A DNA stretch of 64,000 nucleotides from Candidatus Desulfofervidus auxilii (GCA_030262725.1 JAJSZS010000006.1:49205-113204); one strand, 5' to 3'. Numbered from the stretch's first letter, positions 16,678-24,276 are shown. Program-made: numbers and translations. The notes: generated from the letters alone by a model not told the origin.

Positions 16678-18062
16678 AAAAAGATTTTGATCTTATTGTC
16701 ATAGGTGCTGGGCCAGGTGGATATACAGCTGCCATTTGTGCTGCTCAATTAGGTGGAAAGGTAGCTATTATTGAAAAAGGCGATTTAGGAGGTACTTGTT
16801 TAAATAAAGGATGTATTCCGACAAAGTCGCTAATTGCCAGTATTCATATTTTAGATTGTATCAGGAAGGCAAAGGAGTTTGGAATTGTTATTGAAAAGGA
16901 AAAGATTGATTTTGCTAATGTAATAACCAGAAAGGAAAGAATAGTAAAACAGTTAAGAAATGGAGTTAATTATCTCCTTAAAAGTTATGGTATAGAGGTA
17001 ATAAAAGGCAATGCATACTTTATTTCTTCTTCTGAAGTAAAAGTGAAGGATGAAATATTTAGATTTAAAAAATGTATTATTGCCACTGGTTCCATTCCAT
17101 CTGCAATCCCAGGAATTGAGATAGATGGTGAAAATATAATGACAAGTGATGAGCTTCTTGAAATTAAGGAAATACCTTTTTCTCTCCTTATTATTGGAGG
17201 CGGAGTGATAGGATTAGAATTTGCTTGTATTTTTCAATCTTTGGGGACTAAAGTAACCATTGTTGAGGTATTACCTTATATTCTTCCTGGTGAAGATAGG
17301 GAGATTTCTCAAACATTAGAAAGAATTTTAAAGAAAAAAGGCATTGATATTAAAACTAATACTACTGTAAGGGAAATAAACTATGCTGATAAAGGGCTAG
17401 AGATAGTTTTGGAGTCATCTAATGGTTTGAGTAGGCTTTTAGTAGAAAAGGTACTTGTGGCTACAGGGAGAAGACCTTGTATTGAAGGATTGGGTTTAGA
17501 AAATGCAGGTATTGTTTGTGAAAATAATAAAATAATCGTAAATAAAAAAATGGAAACAAATATAAAAAATATATATGCCATTGGAGATGTAATAGGTGCT
17601 CCTTTTTTAGCTCATAAGGCATATGCTGAGGCTATGGTAGCAGCAAAAAATGTAATGGGAGGAGAAACCATTATTGATTATAAAGCTATTCCGCGTTGCA
17701 TATTCACTATTCCTGAGGTGGCTAGTGTAGGTTTAACTGAAGAGCAGGCAAAAGAAAAAGGATATAAAATTAAAATAGGAAAATTTCCCTTTATGGCTAA
17801 TGGGAAGGCTGTTACTTTGGGAGAGATAAATGGATTTGTTAAGGTTATTGTTGATAAAGATAGTGACATTATACTTGGTATTCATATTTTAGGTGTTCAA
17901 GCAACTGAGATGATAACACAGGCAGCTTTAGCAATCGATTTAGAATGCACTACAGAAAAACTAATCAGAATAATTTATCCACATCCAACTTTAAGCGAAA
18001 CAATATTTCAGGCTGTTCTTGATGTTCATAAAAAAGCGACAGATTTGCCCAAAATTAGTTAA
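16674..18062 (+). CDS. lpdA: dihydrolipoyl dehydrogenase (E3)
   Basis: A 462-residue FAD disulfide oxidoreductase. It has the FAD-binding 'IVIGAGPGGYTAAICA', the redox-active disulfide 'GGTCLNKGCIPTK', the NAD-binding 'LLIIGGGVIGLEFACIFQS', the second FAD motif 'NIYAIGDV' and the C-terminal 'HPTLSE' carrying the active-site His-Glu pair. It re-oxidises dihydrolipoyl arms of 2-oxoacid dehydrogenase or glycine cleavage complexes. It is translationally coupled to lipA. No E1, E2 or gcv genes adjoin, so it probably serves complexes encoded elsewhere. It converges on, and overlaps by eight bases, the last Orp-type gene. Confidence 0.95.
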   Translation: MKKDFDLIVIGAGPGGYTAAICAAQLGGKVAIIEKGDLGGTCLNKGCIPTKSLIASIHILDCIRKAKEFGIVIEKEKIDFANVITRKERIVKQLRNGVNYLLKSYGIEVIKGNAYFISSSEVKVKDEIFRFKKCIIATGSIPSAIPGIEIDGENIMTSDELLEIKEIPFSLLIIGGGVIGLEFACIFQSLGTKVTIVEVLPYILPGEDREISQTLERILKKKGIDIKTNTTVREINYADKGLEIVLESSNGLSRLLVEKVLVATGRRPCIEGLGLENAGIVCENNKIIVNKKMETNIKNIYAIGDVIGAPFLAHKAYAEAMVAAKNVMGGETIIDYKAIPRCIFTIPEVASVGLTEEQAKEKGYKIKIGKFPFMANGKAVTLGEINGFVKVIVDKDSDIILGIHILGVQATEMITQAALAIDLECTTEKLIRIIYPHPTLSETIFQAVLDVHKKATDLPKIS

Positions 18063-18438
18063 ATTTATATCCCCATCTTTTCCTTCGTCTATGTTGACAA
18101 TGCCATGGCCAACCGTTGACTAATTTTCCTTTAAGAAAAAGATTGAGTACTTCTTGCCATTCACCACTAACCCAAGAAATAATTTTAATGCCATGCCAGG
18201 TTAAAACTCGCATCCAAAAACAAGGGATAGCGCCACAGATCAAGACATCAACTGCCATGGAACGAATTTGGTTGATTATGCTTAAAGGATTTTGCCAAGA
18301 GAGTGTTATTTCTTTTTGTTTTAATAATTTTCCATTTTCTACCTCTAAAATTAACATTTTTAAAGCACAATCAAATCGAGGTGCTACCCGATTCCCAAAA
18401 ACAGGAATACCTACAATAGTTTTTTTATAATAAACCAT
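18055..18438 (-). CDS. NifX/NifB dinitrogenase iron-molybdenum cofactor family protein
   Basis: A 127-residue protein of the NifX/NifY/NifB-C superfamily: 'VGIPVFGNRVAPRFDCALKM', 'VDVLICGAIPCFWMRVLTWH' and 'GIKIISWVSGEWQEVLNLFL'. These domains bind Fe-S or Mo-containing clusters. It is the last gene of the ten-gene Orp-type operon and overlaps the sigma54 activator gene by 14 bases. The basic, Trp/His-rich tail ('HCQHRRRKRWGY') is unusual and might bind metal or nucleic acid. Its pairing with the activator gene could mean it acts as a cluster sensor for that regulator; this is inference. Confidence 0.82.
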   Translation of the reverse strand: MVYYKKTIVGIPVFGNRVAPRFDCALKMLILEVENGKLLKQKEITLSWQNPLSIINQIRSMAVDVLICGAIPCFWMRVLTWHGIKIISWVSGEWQEVLNLFLKGKLVNGWPWHCQHRRRKRWGYKFN

Positions 18439-19792
18439 AGCGTTTCATTTTTCGCCAAAGTGTGCTTTTATCAATGCCCAGCTCTTGAGCAGCTCGCCCT
18501 CGATGTCCTCTATGTTTTTGAAGAGCTGTTTTAATAGCTTTTATTTCTAAAGCTTCTAAAGAAAGCTCCTTTTCTGTAGGAATTTGTACAGGCTTACGAA
18601 CAGTTTCTATTACTTCTTTAGGAAGATGTTCTAATTGAATAACAGAACCACGACAAAGGATAAAAGCATGTTCAATGATATTTTCTAATTCTCTCACATT
18701 TCCAGGAAATTCATACTTCATGAGAAATTCAAGTACTTCATCAGAAACGCCAATAATATTTTTATTCATTTTGGCATTAAGGCGATGGATAAAGTGATCA
18801 ATCAATAAAGGGATATCTTCACGGCGCTTAGAAAGTGGTGGAAGTTCTATTTTAATTACATTGATGCGATAATATAAATCTTCCCTAAATCGCCCTTCAG
18901 CTACTAATTTTGCTAAGTCTTTATTAGTAGCACAAATAACACGTACATCTACTTTTACTGATTTTGTTGCTCCCAATGGTTCAAATTCCTTTTCTTGCAA
19001 CACTCTAAGTAGTTTTACTTGCATTGCTGGAGAAATATCTCCTATTTCATCCAAAAATATGGTACCTTTATGGGCTAAGGCAAAGCGTCCTGGTTTATCA
19101 TGTTTGGCATCAGTAAATGCCCCCTTTACATAACCAAAGAGCTCAGATTCTAATAAAGTATCAGGTAAAGCAGCACAATTTACTACTACATAAGGACCAT
19201 GATGACGGGGACTTAAGTTATGTATAGCTTTAGCAAATAATTCCTTTCCTGAGCCACTTGGTCCTTGGATTAAAACTGTGGCATCACTTTCAGCAATATA
19301 AGGAAGAACTTCAAAAATTTTTTGAATTTCATGACTTTTACTAATAATATCTTCAAATGTATATTTTTTTGTAATTTCTCTTTTTAATTCTTCTACAGCA
19401 GAAAGGTCTCTAAATGTTTCTACACCTCCTACAACTTTACCTTTTTCATCTCGCAATACAGCAGTGCTGATACTTAAAGGTATTTTTCTGCCCTCGCGAT
19501 TTATAATATTTATTGGAAGATCAATAACAGGTTTTCCAGTTTTTATAGTTTTTTTTAAAGCACAATCAGTCTGACATATATTGGCATGAAAAACTTCATA
19601 ACAAGGACGCCCTAAGGCTTCTTCTTTAGAAACACCAGTAATTTTTTCAGCAGCATGGTTAAAATATGTAATTTGCCATTCTTTATTTACAGCAAAAACA
19701 CCTTCACTAATACTATCTAAAATAATTTCAAAAAAAGACCTTGCTTCTTTTACTCCTTCCATTTCTGTCAAAGTGATTTTTTCTCGCAGCAT
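18425..19792 (-). CDS. PAS - AAA+ - HTH sigma54-dependent transcriptional activator
   Basis: A 455-residue enhancer-binding protein. A PAS domain (about 17-130) contains 'RPCYEVFHANICQTDCALKK', whose cysteines could hold a redox cofactor or sense redox state. The AAA+ domain (about 145-385) has Walker A 'GPSGSGKELF', the sigma54-contacting loop 'GAFTDA' (a GAFTGA variant) and Walker B 'GTIFLDEIGD'. A Fis-type HTH ends the protein ('RAAQELGIDKSTLWRKMK'). In Desulfovibrio vulgaris the Orp operons are controlled by sigma54 and a cognate activator encoded in the locus. Here the perfect sigma54 promoter at 24192-24207 and twin palindromes upstream are the obvious targets. A downstream ATG at 19762 would avoid the 25-base overlap with the fmdB-like gene. 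Confidence 0.92.
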   Translation of the reverse strand: MLREKITLTEMEGVKEARSFFEIILDSISEGVFAVNKEWQITYFNHAAEKITGVSKEEALGRPCYEVFHANICQTDCALKKTIKTGKPVIDLPINIINREGRKIPLSISTAVLRDEKGKVVGGVETFRDLSAVEELKREITKKYTFEDIISKSHEIQKIFEVLPYIAESDATVLIQGPSGSGKELFAKAIHNLSPRHHGPYVVVNCAALPDTLLESELFGYVKGAFTDAKHDKPGRFALAHKGTIFLDEIGDISPAMQVKLLRVLQEKEFEPLGATKSVKVDVRVICATNKDLAKLVAEGRFREDLYYRINVIKIELPPLSKRREDIPLLIDHFIHRLNAKMNKNIIGVSDEVLEFLMKYEFPGNVRELENIIEHAFILCRGSVIQLEHLPKEVIETVRKPVQIPTEKELSLEALEIKAIKTALQKHRGHRGRAAQELGIDKSTLWRKMKRYGLL

Positions 19793-20019
19793 CTTTTAGG
19801 GTCAGCGCATGGATTAGATTTACCACAACAAGAATCACTACGTTTATAATCAGTGGCATAAAAACCGCTACCTTTTAAAATAAAACCTGTCCCACCTGTA
19901 ATAACCCTTTTGACAGGACCACCACATTTAGGACATATATTTAAAGGTGCATCAGTAATTTTTTGTTCTTTTTCAAAAACAAAACCACAATTGTGACATT
20001 GATAAGTATATGTTGGCAT
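19768..20019 (-). CDS. FmdB-family zinc ribbon protein
   Basis: An 83-residue protein beginning MPTYTYQCHNCGFVFEKEQ, the standard FmdB/CxxC zinc-ribbon start, with CHNC and CPKC as the four metal ligands. The Gly-rich 'TGGTGFILKGSGFYATDYKR' and the C-terminal cysteine cluster 'SCCGKSNPCADPKRCCEKK' are typical of longer family members. FmdB was named as a putative regulator of formamidase; its role is generally unknown. AAGGAGGTGAG precedes the ATG. It lies inside the Orp-type operon, between the J-domain gene and the activator gene. Confidence 0.88.
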   Translation of the reverse strand: MPTYTYQCHNCGFVFEKEQKITDAPLNICPKCGGPVKRVITGGTGFILKGSGFYATDYKRSDSCCGKSNPCADPKRCCEKKSL

Positions 20020-20034
20020 TTTTTCTCACCTCCT

Positions 20035-20358
20035 TTATTTTTTCACTTTATTGCTCCAAATAGGGTCTTGGCCAAATTTATCCCACCACCACCATTCTGT
20101 GCCTACCATATTTCTACGAAAAGTTTCTAAATCAAAACTATATTTATAACGTCGACAATAACTAGTAATAATCTCATATGCTCGATTAATTTCAGCCATT
20201 TTTTTATGGGCTACTTCTTTATTACACCGGTCTGGGTGCCATTCTTTTATTTTACGCCTATAAGCCTGTTTTATCTCAGCTTGTGTTGCCCGTAATGGTA
20301 TACCTAAAACTTCTCTAGCCCATGTTAAATCTTCATAGGTAAATTCTTTTTTGTCCAT
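20035..20358 (-). CDS. J-domain (DnaJ-like) protein
   Basis: A 107-residue protein with a J-domain at about residues 10-60: 'AREVLGIPLRATQAEIKQAY' then 'RRKIKEWHPDRCNKE', including the essential HPD. The tail 'MVGTEWWWWDKFGQDPIW' is rich in tryptophan. There is no Gly/Phe region, zinc finger or client-binding domain, so it is a small co-chaperone that would recruit DnaK to a specific client. Its ATG at 20358, chosen over a longer frame, lies 26 bases inside the end of the upstream MinD-type gene. By analogy with HscB, help in Fe-S or mixed-metal cluster assembly of the Orp proteins is plausible but inferred. Confidence 0.82.
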   Translation of the reverse strand: MDKKEFTYEDLTWAREVLGIPLRATQAEIKQAYRRKIKEWHPDRCNKEVAHKKMAEINRAYEIITSYCRRYKYSFDLETFRRNMVGTEWWWWDKFGQDPIWSNKVKK

Positions 20359-21214
20359 ATAAATGTTTATAAATCTTTTCCCACATCTGAGCAACTAAAG
20401 ATGTCACAGATGCTTTAATTTCAATTACTGTTTTTGCTTGGACTACTGCTTCAGTCACTTTTGGATCAAAGGGAATTTTTCCAACCAAAGTAATTTGATT
20501 TTTTTTACAAAATGTTTCTATCTTTTCACTAAATGTAGGATTTAAATCAAACTTGTTAATACAAGCCAAACAAGGAATGCCAAAGTGTTTAAATGCTAAT
20601 TGCCAAACTCGCTCCAAATCATGGAGACCCGAGGGGCTAGGTTCTGTTACAATCATTACTACACTTGCCCCAGTTACACTTGCAATGACTGGGCAACCAA
20701 CACCTGGGGGGCCATCCACAATAATTAAGTCATAACCACGATCTTCAGCAATAATTTTAGCCTGTTGACGTACAAGAGTAGCTAAAAGTCCTGAATTTTC
20801 TTGACCAATATCTAACTGGGCATGTACCATTGGTCCAAAACGTGTTTCAGATATAAACCATTTTCCACAGGTACGTTGAGGAAAATTTATCGCTTCTTGT
20901 GGACAAAAATGGACGCAAACACCACAACCTTCACAGTCTATAGGATTAATTTCAAATTCTTCATTAATAGCATGAAAACGGCAGAGCTCTCTACATTCTC
21001 CACATTGAATACATTTCTCTTTATCAATGATAGCATAATGGCCACCTTTAAAAGGTTCCTCATGTTTAATTTGTGGAGAAAGAATGAGATGTAAGTCAGG
21101 GGCATCTACATCTGTATCTGCAATGACTTTATCTTTTGCTAAGGACGCAAAGGCTGCAGTTAACGTAGTTTTTCCCGTCCCTCCTTTCCCACTAATAATA
21201 ACAAGCTCTTTCAT
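20333..21214 (-). CDS. MinD-superfamily P-loop ATPase with inserted 2x[4Fe-4S] ferredoxin domain (second copy)
   Basis: A 293-residue SIMIBI ATPase. The deviant Walker A is 'SGKGGTGKTT'. Between the first strand-helix unit and the rest is a two-cluster ferredoxin insert, 'CIQCGECRELC' and 'CEGCGVCVHFCP'. The nucleotide-binding 'IIVDGPPGVGCPVIASVTGA' and 'VTEPSPSGLHDLERV' are typical. In the Desulfovibrio Orp complex two such ATPases (Orp3 and Orp4 type) pair with the NifX-like ORP. The other copy here is at 21558-22400. Both are probably cytoplasmic and interact with Mrp; the substrate is unknown. Confidence 0.92.
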   Translation of the reverse strand: MKELVIISGKGGTGKTTLTAAFASLAKDKVIADTDVDAPDLHLILSPQIKHEEPFKGGHYAIIDKEKCIQCGECRELCRFHAINEEFEINPIDCEGCGVCVHFCPQEAINFPQRTCGKWFISETRFGPMVHAQLDIGQENSGLLATLVRQQAKIIAEDRGYDLIIVDGPPGVGCPVIASVTGASVVMIVTEPSPSGLHDLERVWQLAFKHFGIPCLACINKFDLNPTFSEKIETFCKKNQITLVGKIPFDPKVTEAVVQAKTVIEIKASVTSLVAQMWEKIYKHLYGQKRIYL

Positions 21215-21222
21215 TTATAACC

Positions 21223-21561
21223 TCAATGTGTACCGTAGATGATTTGCACTTTATCTCCAATTTGCTTTTCTAAAACTTCTTTAATTTGAGGGAAAAAGGG
21301 GCAAGGGTAATATTTTGATCCTGGATGTTTGCCAACAATACAAGAAGAAAGAACGATTGCTTCTGCTCCTTTTTCTATCATTTTTTCTGCCCGTGGTAAA
21401 ATTTCTTTTCCAGGACAACCACCACAGGTTACATGTCCGATCACCTCCACTGGCCCTATTTTTTCAAATCCTCCTTTTCCTTCCTTTGCCATTCTAAAAC
21501 AAGCAGTGCCAGGACACATTGCTTCTGTACCCAAACACCTAATTATACCTGCCTTTTTCAT
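21223..21561 (-). CDS. CGGC-domain protein
   Basis: A 112-residue cysteine-rich protein with the hallmark 'VTCGGCPGKEILPRAEKMIE' and the N-terminal 'IIRCLGTEAMCPGTACFRMA'. It also carries 'VLSSCIVGKHPGSKYYPCPF'. CGGC-domain proteins are small, anaerobe-enriched and predicted to bind metal or a cluster; their function is not known. It overlaps the upstream MinD-type gene by four bases and lies between the two MinD-ferredoxin ATPases, a stable neighbourhood in Orp loci. Eight or more cysteines in 112 residues make cluster binding likely. Confidence 0.8.
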   Translation of the reverse strand: MKKAGIIRCLGTEAMCPGTACFRMAKEGKGGFEKIGPVEVIGHVTCGGCPGKEILPRAEKMIEKGAEAIVLSSCIVGKHPGSKYYPCPFFPQIKEVLEKQIGDKVQIIYGTH

Positions 21562-22400
21562 AATTTATCCCCACTTATGGTTTTTATTTTTGTCCACAAG
21601 TTTAAAAAACGATCATGCCAAAAGGTTTTTCTCACTAACAATTCACCTTTGGCATAATCTTCAGCAATTTTTTTATCAAATGGGATAGTCATAAGAATAG
21701 GGATATTTTCTTTTTCACAATAATCAAATACCCTTTCATCACCTAAATCAGCTCGATTTATTATCACACCCAAAGGAATGTTTAATATGCGCGCTACTCC
21801 CACTGCTAATTTTAGGTCATAAAGACCAAAAGGAGTAGGTTCTGTTACTAAGATTGCCATATCTACTCCTTTTAAAGCAGCAATAACAGGACATGAAGTA
21901 CCAGGTGGAGCGTCTATAACAGCTACTTTATTAGGTTTAATTTCTTTTTTTACTCTTTCAATTAAAGGCACAGCTTGAGCTTCACCAATCTTTAAATACC
22001 CATGGACAAATTCAACCTCTTTAGCTATTCCTTTTTCTAATTTGCCTATTTCTTTTGATGTTTCAAAAATAGCCTCTTTTGGACAAATTAATTTACAACC
22101 ACCGCAACTATGGCAAAGTTCAGGAAATATAAGTACATTTTTTCCTAAAACAGCAATGGCATTGAATTGGCAAAAATCAGCACATTTACGGCAAAAATCG
22201 CATTTTTCCAAGTCAACCTTTGGTACAGGTACAGAAACAATTTCAGAATATTCAATCTTTGGTTTTAAAAACAGATGTCCATTTGGCTCTTCCACATCAC
22301 AGTCCACATACTGAGCAACTTTACCTAAAACTGCTGCTAAATTAGTAGCAATTGTAGTCTTCCCTGTTCCTCCTTTCCCGCTGGCAATACATATGCGCAT
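21558..22400 (-). CDS. MinD-superfamily P-loop ATPase with inserted 2x[4Fe-4S] ferredoxin domain (first copy)
   Basis: A 280-residue ATPase starting 'MRICIASGKGGTGKTTIATN', with the ferredoxin insert 'CDFCRKCADFC' and 'CHSCGGCKLICPKEAI' and the later 'VIDAPPGTSCPVIAALKGV' and 'ITEPTPFGLYDLK'-like block (here VTEPTPFGLYDLK). It is a paralogue of the gene at 20333. Together with the NifX-like protein, Mrp and the CGGC protein it matches the components of the anaerobe-specific orange protein complex. Energy from ATP may drive assembly or transfer of the unusual metal cluster; this is inference from the Mrp/NBP35 family. Confidence 0.92.
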   Translation of the reverse strand: MRICIASGKGGTGKTTIATNLAAVLGKVAQYVDCDVEEPNGHLFLKPKIEYSEIVSVPVPKVDLEKCDFCRKCADFCQFNAIAVLGKNVLIFPELCHSCGGCKLICPKEAIFETSKEIGKLEKGIAKEVEFVHGYLKIGEAQAVPLIERVKKEIKPNKVAVIDAPPGTSCPVIAALKGVDMAILVTEPTPFGLYDLKLAVGVARILNIPLGVIINRADLGDERVFDYCEKENIPILMTIPFDKKIAEDYAKGELLVRKTFWHDRFLNLWTKIKTISGDKL

Positions 22401-22406
22401 TTTTTC

Positions 22407-22598
22407 CTATTCACCCATCATCTGAGTGCCACATTTAGGACAAGAAATTTGTCTACAAGGTACACCTCTTTGATGAGGTACCCTTGTACCACAATTTGGG
22501 CATACACAGTGAGTAGGAGGCCCTCCTCCTTGACCCTTACCTTTTCCTCTACCTTGTCCACCACCTCTACCTTGTCCTTTACCTCTTCCATTTGGCAT
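22407..22598 (-). CDS. small Gly/Arg/Lys-rich zinc-ribbon protein
   Basis: A 63-residue protein. The first 27 residues are almost only Gly, Lys, Arg and Gln in short repeats (GRGKGQG type). The C-terminal part has two CxxC knuckles, 'CPNCGTRVPHQRGVPC' and 'CPKCGTQMMGE', plus the single cysteine of 'HCVCP', consistent with a zinc ribbon or Fe-S site. AAGGAGAAAAAG precedes the ATG. Similar small proteins occur beside NifX/Mrp genes in anaerobes. The repetitive start resembles an intrinsically disordered tail. Function unknown; association with the Orp complex is inferred from position. Confidence 0.75.
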   Translation of the reverse strand: MPNGRGKGQGRGGGQGRGKGKGQGGGPPTHCVCPNCGTRVPHQRGVPCRQISCPKCGTQMMGE

Positions 22599-22617
22599 CT
22601 TTTTCTCCTTTCATTTT

Positions 22618-22950
22618 TTAATGATTACATATATTTTCACCAACTTCTAATGTGCCTGCCAGATATTGTTTTACTACTTCCTCTACTGGCATTTCAGGTG
22701 CTCCTACTACTACCTGAATGCCATATTGATTAAAGAACTGCTGAGCACGCATTCCCATACCACCACAAATGATTACATCTACCTGAAGTTCATGCATCCA
22801 AGCTGGCAGAATTCCAGGTTCATGGGGAGGTGGTATGAGATAGTTAATACTTTCTATCTTACCATTTATAACATCAATGATGGCAAATTCAGGGGCATGT
22901 CCAAAATGGGCACAAAGATGCCCATTATTGGCAGGGATAGCTATACGCAT
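22618..22950 (-). CDS. NifX-family protein, probable orange-protein (ORP) orthologue
   Basis: A 110-residue protein spanning one complete NifX/NifB-C domain: 'MRIAIPANNGHLCAHFGHAP', 'VDVIICGGMGMRAQQFFNQY', 'GIQVVVGAPEMPVEEVVKQY'. The Desulfovibrio gigas orange protein, which holds a sulfide-bridged Mo-Cu cluster, has this size and fold; the call as ORP rests on that and on the neighbouring Mrp and MinD genes. Its ATG overlaps the TAA of the mrp-nifX gene by one base. The metal content cannot be read from the sequence. Confidence 0.85.
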   Translation of the reverse strand: MRIAIPANNGHLCAHFGHAPEFAIIDVINGKIESINYLIPPPHEPGILPAWMHELQVDVIICGGMGMRAQQFFNQYGIQVVVGAPEMPVEEVVKQYLAGTLEVGENICNH

Positions 22951-24161
22951 TATTCACCTCCCAATTCACCAGAAATAAATTTTTGTACTAATTCTTCTGG
23001 TGTTAATTCTGGGACATCTAATAGTACCCCTACTCCATTTTTATAAAATACATACTTTGCTTTTTCTTTCATGCATTTTGTTATTACAAGATCAGCTCCC
23101 AAATGTACTAATGCCATAGGTACAACTGCTATGTCTTTTTCTGCTGGTACCATTTTTTCTATCTTTTTAATTCCTCCATCTTTTACATGTATCATAGCCA
23201 ACTCGTCACATTCTGTGAGAAAATCAGCACGTCTTCCATCCTTTAAAGGAATAGCCACTTTATATTCCTTTCTAGCTCTAATTTCAGCAAGGGATACAGG
23301 TTTTACTTCCATTTGCTTTAATTGGTCTACTACATTTGCAGCAATTTTGCTAAATGCCTTGATATAGGGATTGTCTTGATTTTGCATATATTCCAATAAT
23401 TTTCCTTCATCTCCTGCTTCTACTACGCTTAAATCCACAGGCAATTTGCCTAAGAATGGAATACGAGCAATTTCAGCTGTTTTTTCTCCTCCTCCGGTTT
23501 TAAAAATATTTATTTCCTTACCACAATGTGGACAAACAAAACCACTCATATTTTCAATTAATCCAACGATATCCATTTGCACATGTTTGCAAAAAGAAAT
23601 AGACTTACGAATATCAGCTAAGGCTACCTCTTGAGGTGTAGCTACAATAATAGCCTTAGCATCAGGAATTAAATGTGCAACAGAAAGTGGTTCATCACCT
23701 GTGCCTGGAGGAGAATCAATGACAAGATAATTTAATTCTCCCCACTCTACATCTGCTAAAAATTGTCGAATAGCTGAATGTTTTAAAGGGCCTCTCCAAA
23801 TTACTGCTCGATCTTTATCTTCATCTGCCATAAAACATTCAATAGAAACTACTTCTAAATTTGGCATAAGCTTTTTAGGCAATATCTTTTGCTCTGTAAT
23901 TTCTAATAAATCTTTAATACCTAAAAGGTGTGGAATACTAGGGCCATGTAAATCTATATCTAAAAGGCCTACTTTATACCCTTTTTGTGCTAAAGCAATG
24001 GCTAAACACGTAGCTACTGTACTTTTTCCTACTCCTCCTTTTCCACTCATAACAATAATTTTATGCTTTATACGAGATAATGTTGGTTTTAAAAGTTGTT
24101 CTTCATCTATCTTACATACATCCTTGCTTGTACAAGTTTGACACTTTTCCTTTTCTGCCAT
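22950..24161 (-). CDS. mrp: Mrp/NBP35-family ATPase fused to a C-terminal NifX-like domain
   Basis: A 403-residue protein. A Cys-containing N-terminus ('CQTCTSKDVCK') precedes an ApbC/Mrp ATPase domain (about 25-280): Walker A 'SGKGGVGKSTVA', 'VIDSPPGTGDEPLSVAHLIP', and the cluster motif CPHC in 'NMSGFVCPHCGKE'. After about residue 285 comes a NifX/NifB-C-like domain ('YKVAIPLKDGRRADFLTECD', 'DLVITKCMKEKAKYVFYKNG'). Mrp proteins carry or transfer Fe-S clusters; fusion to NifX links carrier and cofactor-binding unit in one chain. The gene leads the operon, with AAGGAGG before its ATG and a sigma54 promoter 31 bases upstream. Confidence 0.93.
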   Translation of the reverse strand: MAEKEKCQTCTSKDVCKIDEEQLLKPTLSRIKHKIIVMSGKGGVGKSTVATCLAIALAQKGYKVGLLDIDLHGPSIPHLLGIKDLLEITEQKILPKKLMPNLEVVSIECFMADEDKDRAVIWRGPLKHSAIRQFLADVEWGELNYLVIDSPPGTGDEPLSVAHLIPDAKAIIVATPQEVALADIRKSISFCKHVQMDIVGLIENMSGFVCPHCGKEINIFKTGGGEKTAEIARIPFLGKLPVDLSVVEAGDEGKLLEYMQNQDNPYIKAFSKIAANVVDQLKQMEVKPVSLAEIRARKEYKVAIPLKDGRRADFLTECDELAMIHVKDGGIKKIEKMVPAEKDIAVVPMALVHLGADLVITKCMKEKAKYVFYKNGVGVLLDVPELTPEELVQKFISGELGGE

Positions 24162-24191
24162 TTTTTATCCTCCTTCAAACAAATTTTTAAA

Positions 24192-24207
24192 AGCAATTTA
24201 TGTGCCA
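24192..24207 (-). promoter_or_regulatory. sigma54 (-24/-12) promoter of the Orp-type operon
   Basis: Read on the minus strand the site is TGGCACATAAATTGCT, an exact match to the TGGCAC-N5-TTGCW consensus, with ten bases between the GG and GC doublets. It lies 31 bases before the ATG of mrp, which leaves room for a transcript start near 24180 and the AAGGAGG ribosome site. The operon it would drive encodes a sigma54 activator (18425-19792), consistent with self-regulation. Confidence 0.88.
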
Positions 24208-24242
24208 AATAATAATTTATAAGTATTTTCATAAATTAAAAC

Positions 24243-24257
24243 ATTGCATATGGCAAT
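24243..24257. promoter_or_regulatory. proximal palindrome, probable activator-binding site (UAS 1)
   Basis: ATTGCATATGGCAAT: perfect inverted arms ATTGC/GCAAT with a five-base centre, centred about 70 bases upstream of the inferred transcription start of the sigma54 promoter. The identical arms and spacing recur at 24262-24276. Confidence 0.7.
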
Positions 24258-24261
24258 AATA

Positions 24262-24276
24262 ATTGCATATTGCAAT
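24262..24276. promoter_or_regulatory. distal palindrome, probable activator-binding site (UAS 2)
   Basis: ATTGCATATTGCAAT: the same ATTGC-N5-GCAAT palindrome, 19 bases centre to centre from the proximal copy. Its last base overlaps the stop codon of the upstream peptide-binding protein gene. Paired sites at this distance are usual for bacterial enhancer-binding proteins. Confidence 0.7.

Noticed and set aside
22500..22590. Repetitive DNA inside the small zinc-ribbon gene, like a short direct-repeat array
   Set aside because: It is low-complexity coding sequence for Gly/Lys/Arg/Gln repeats in an intact frame; units vary and there are no spacers, so it is not a CRISPR.
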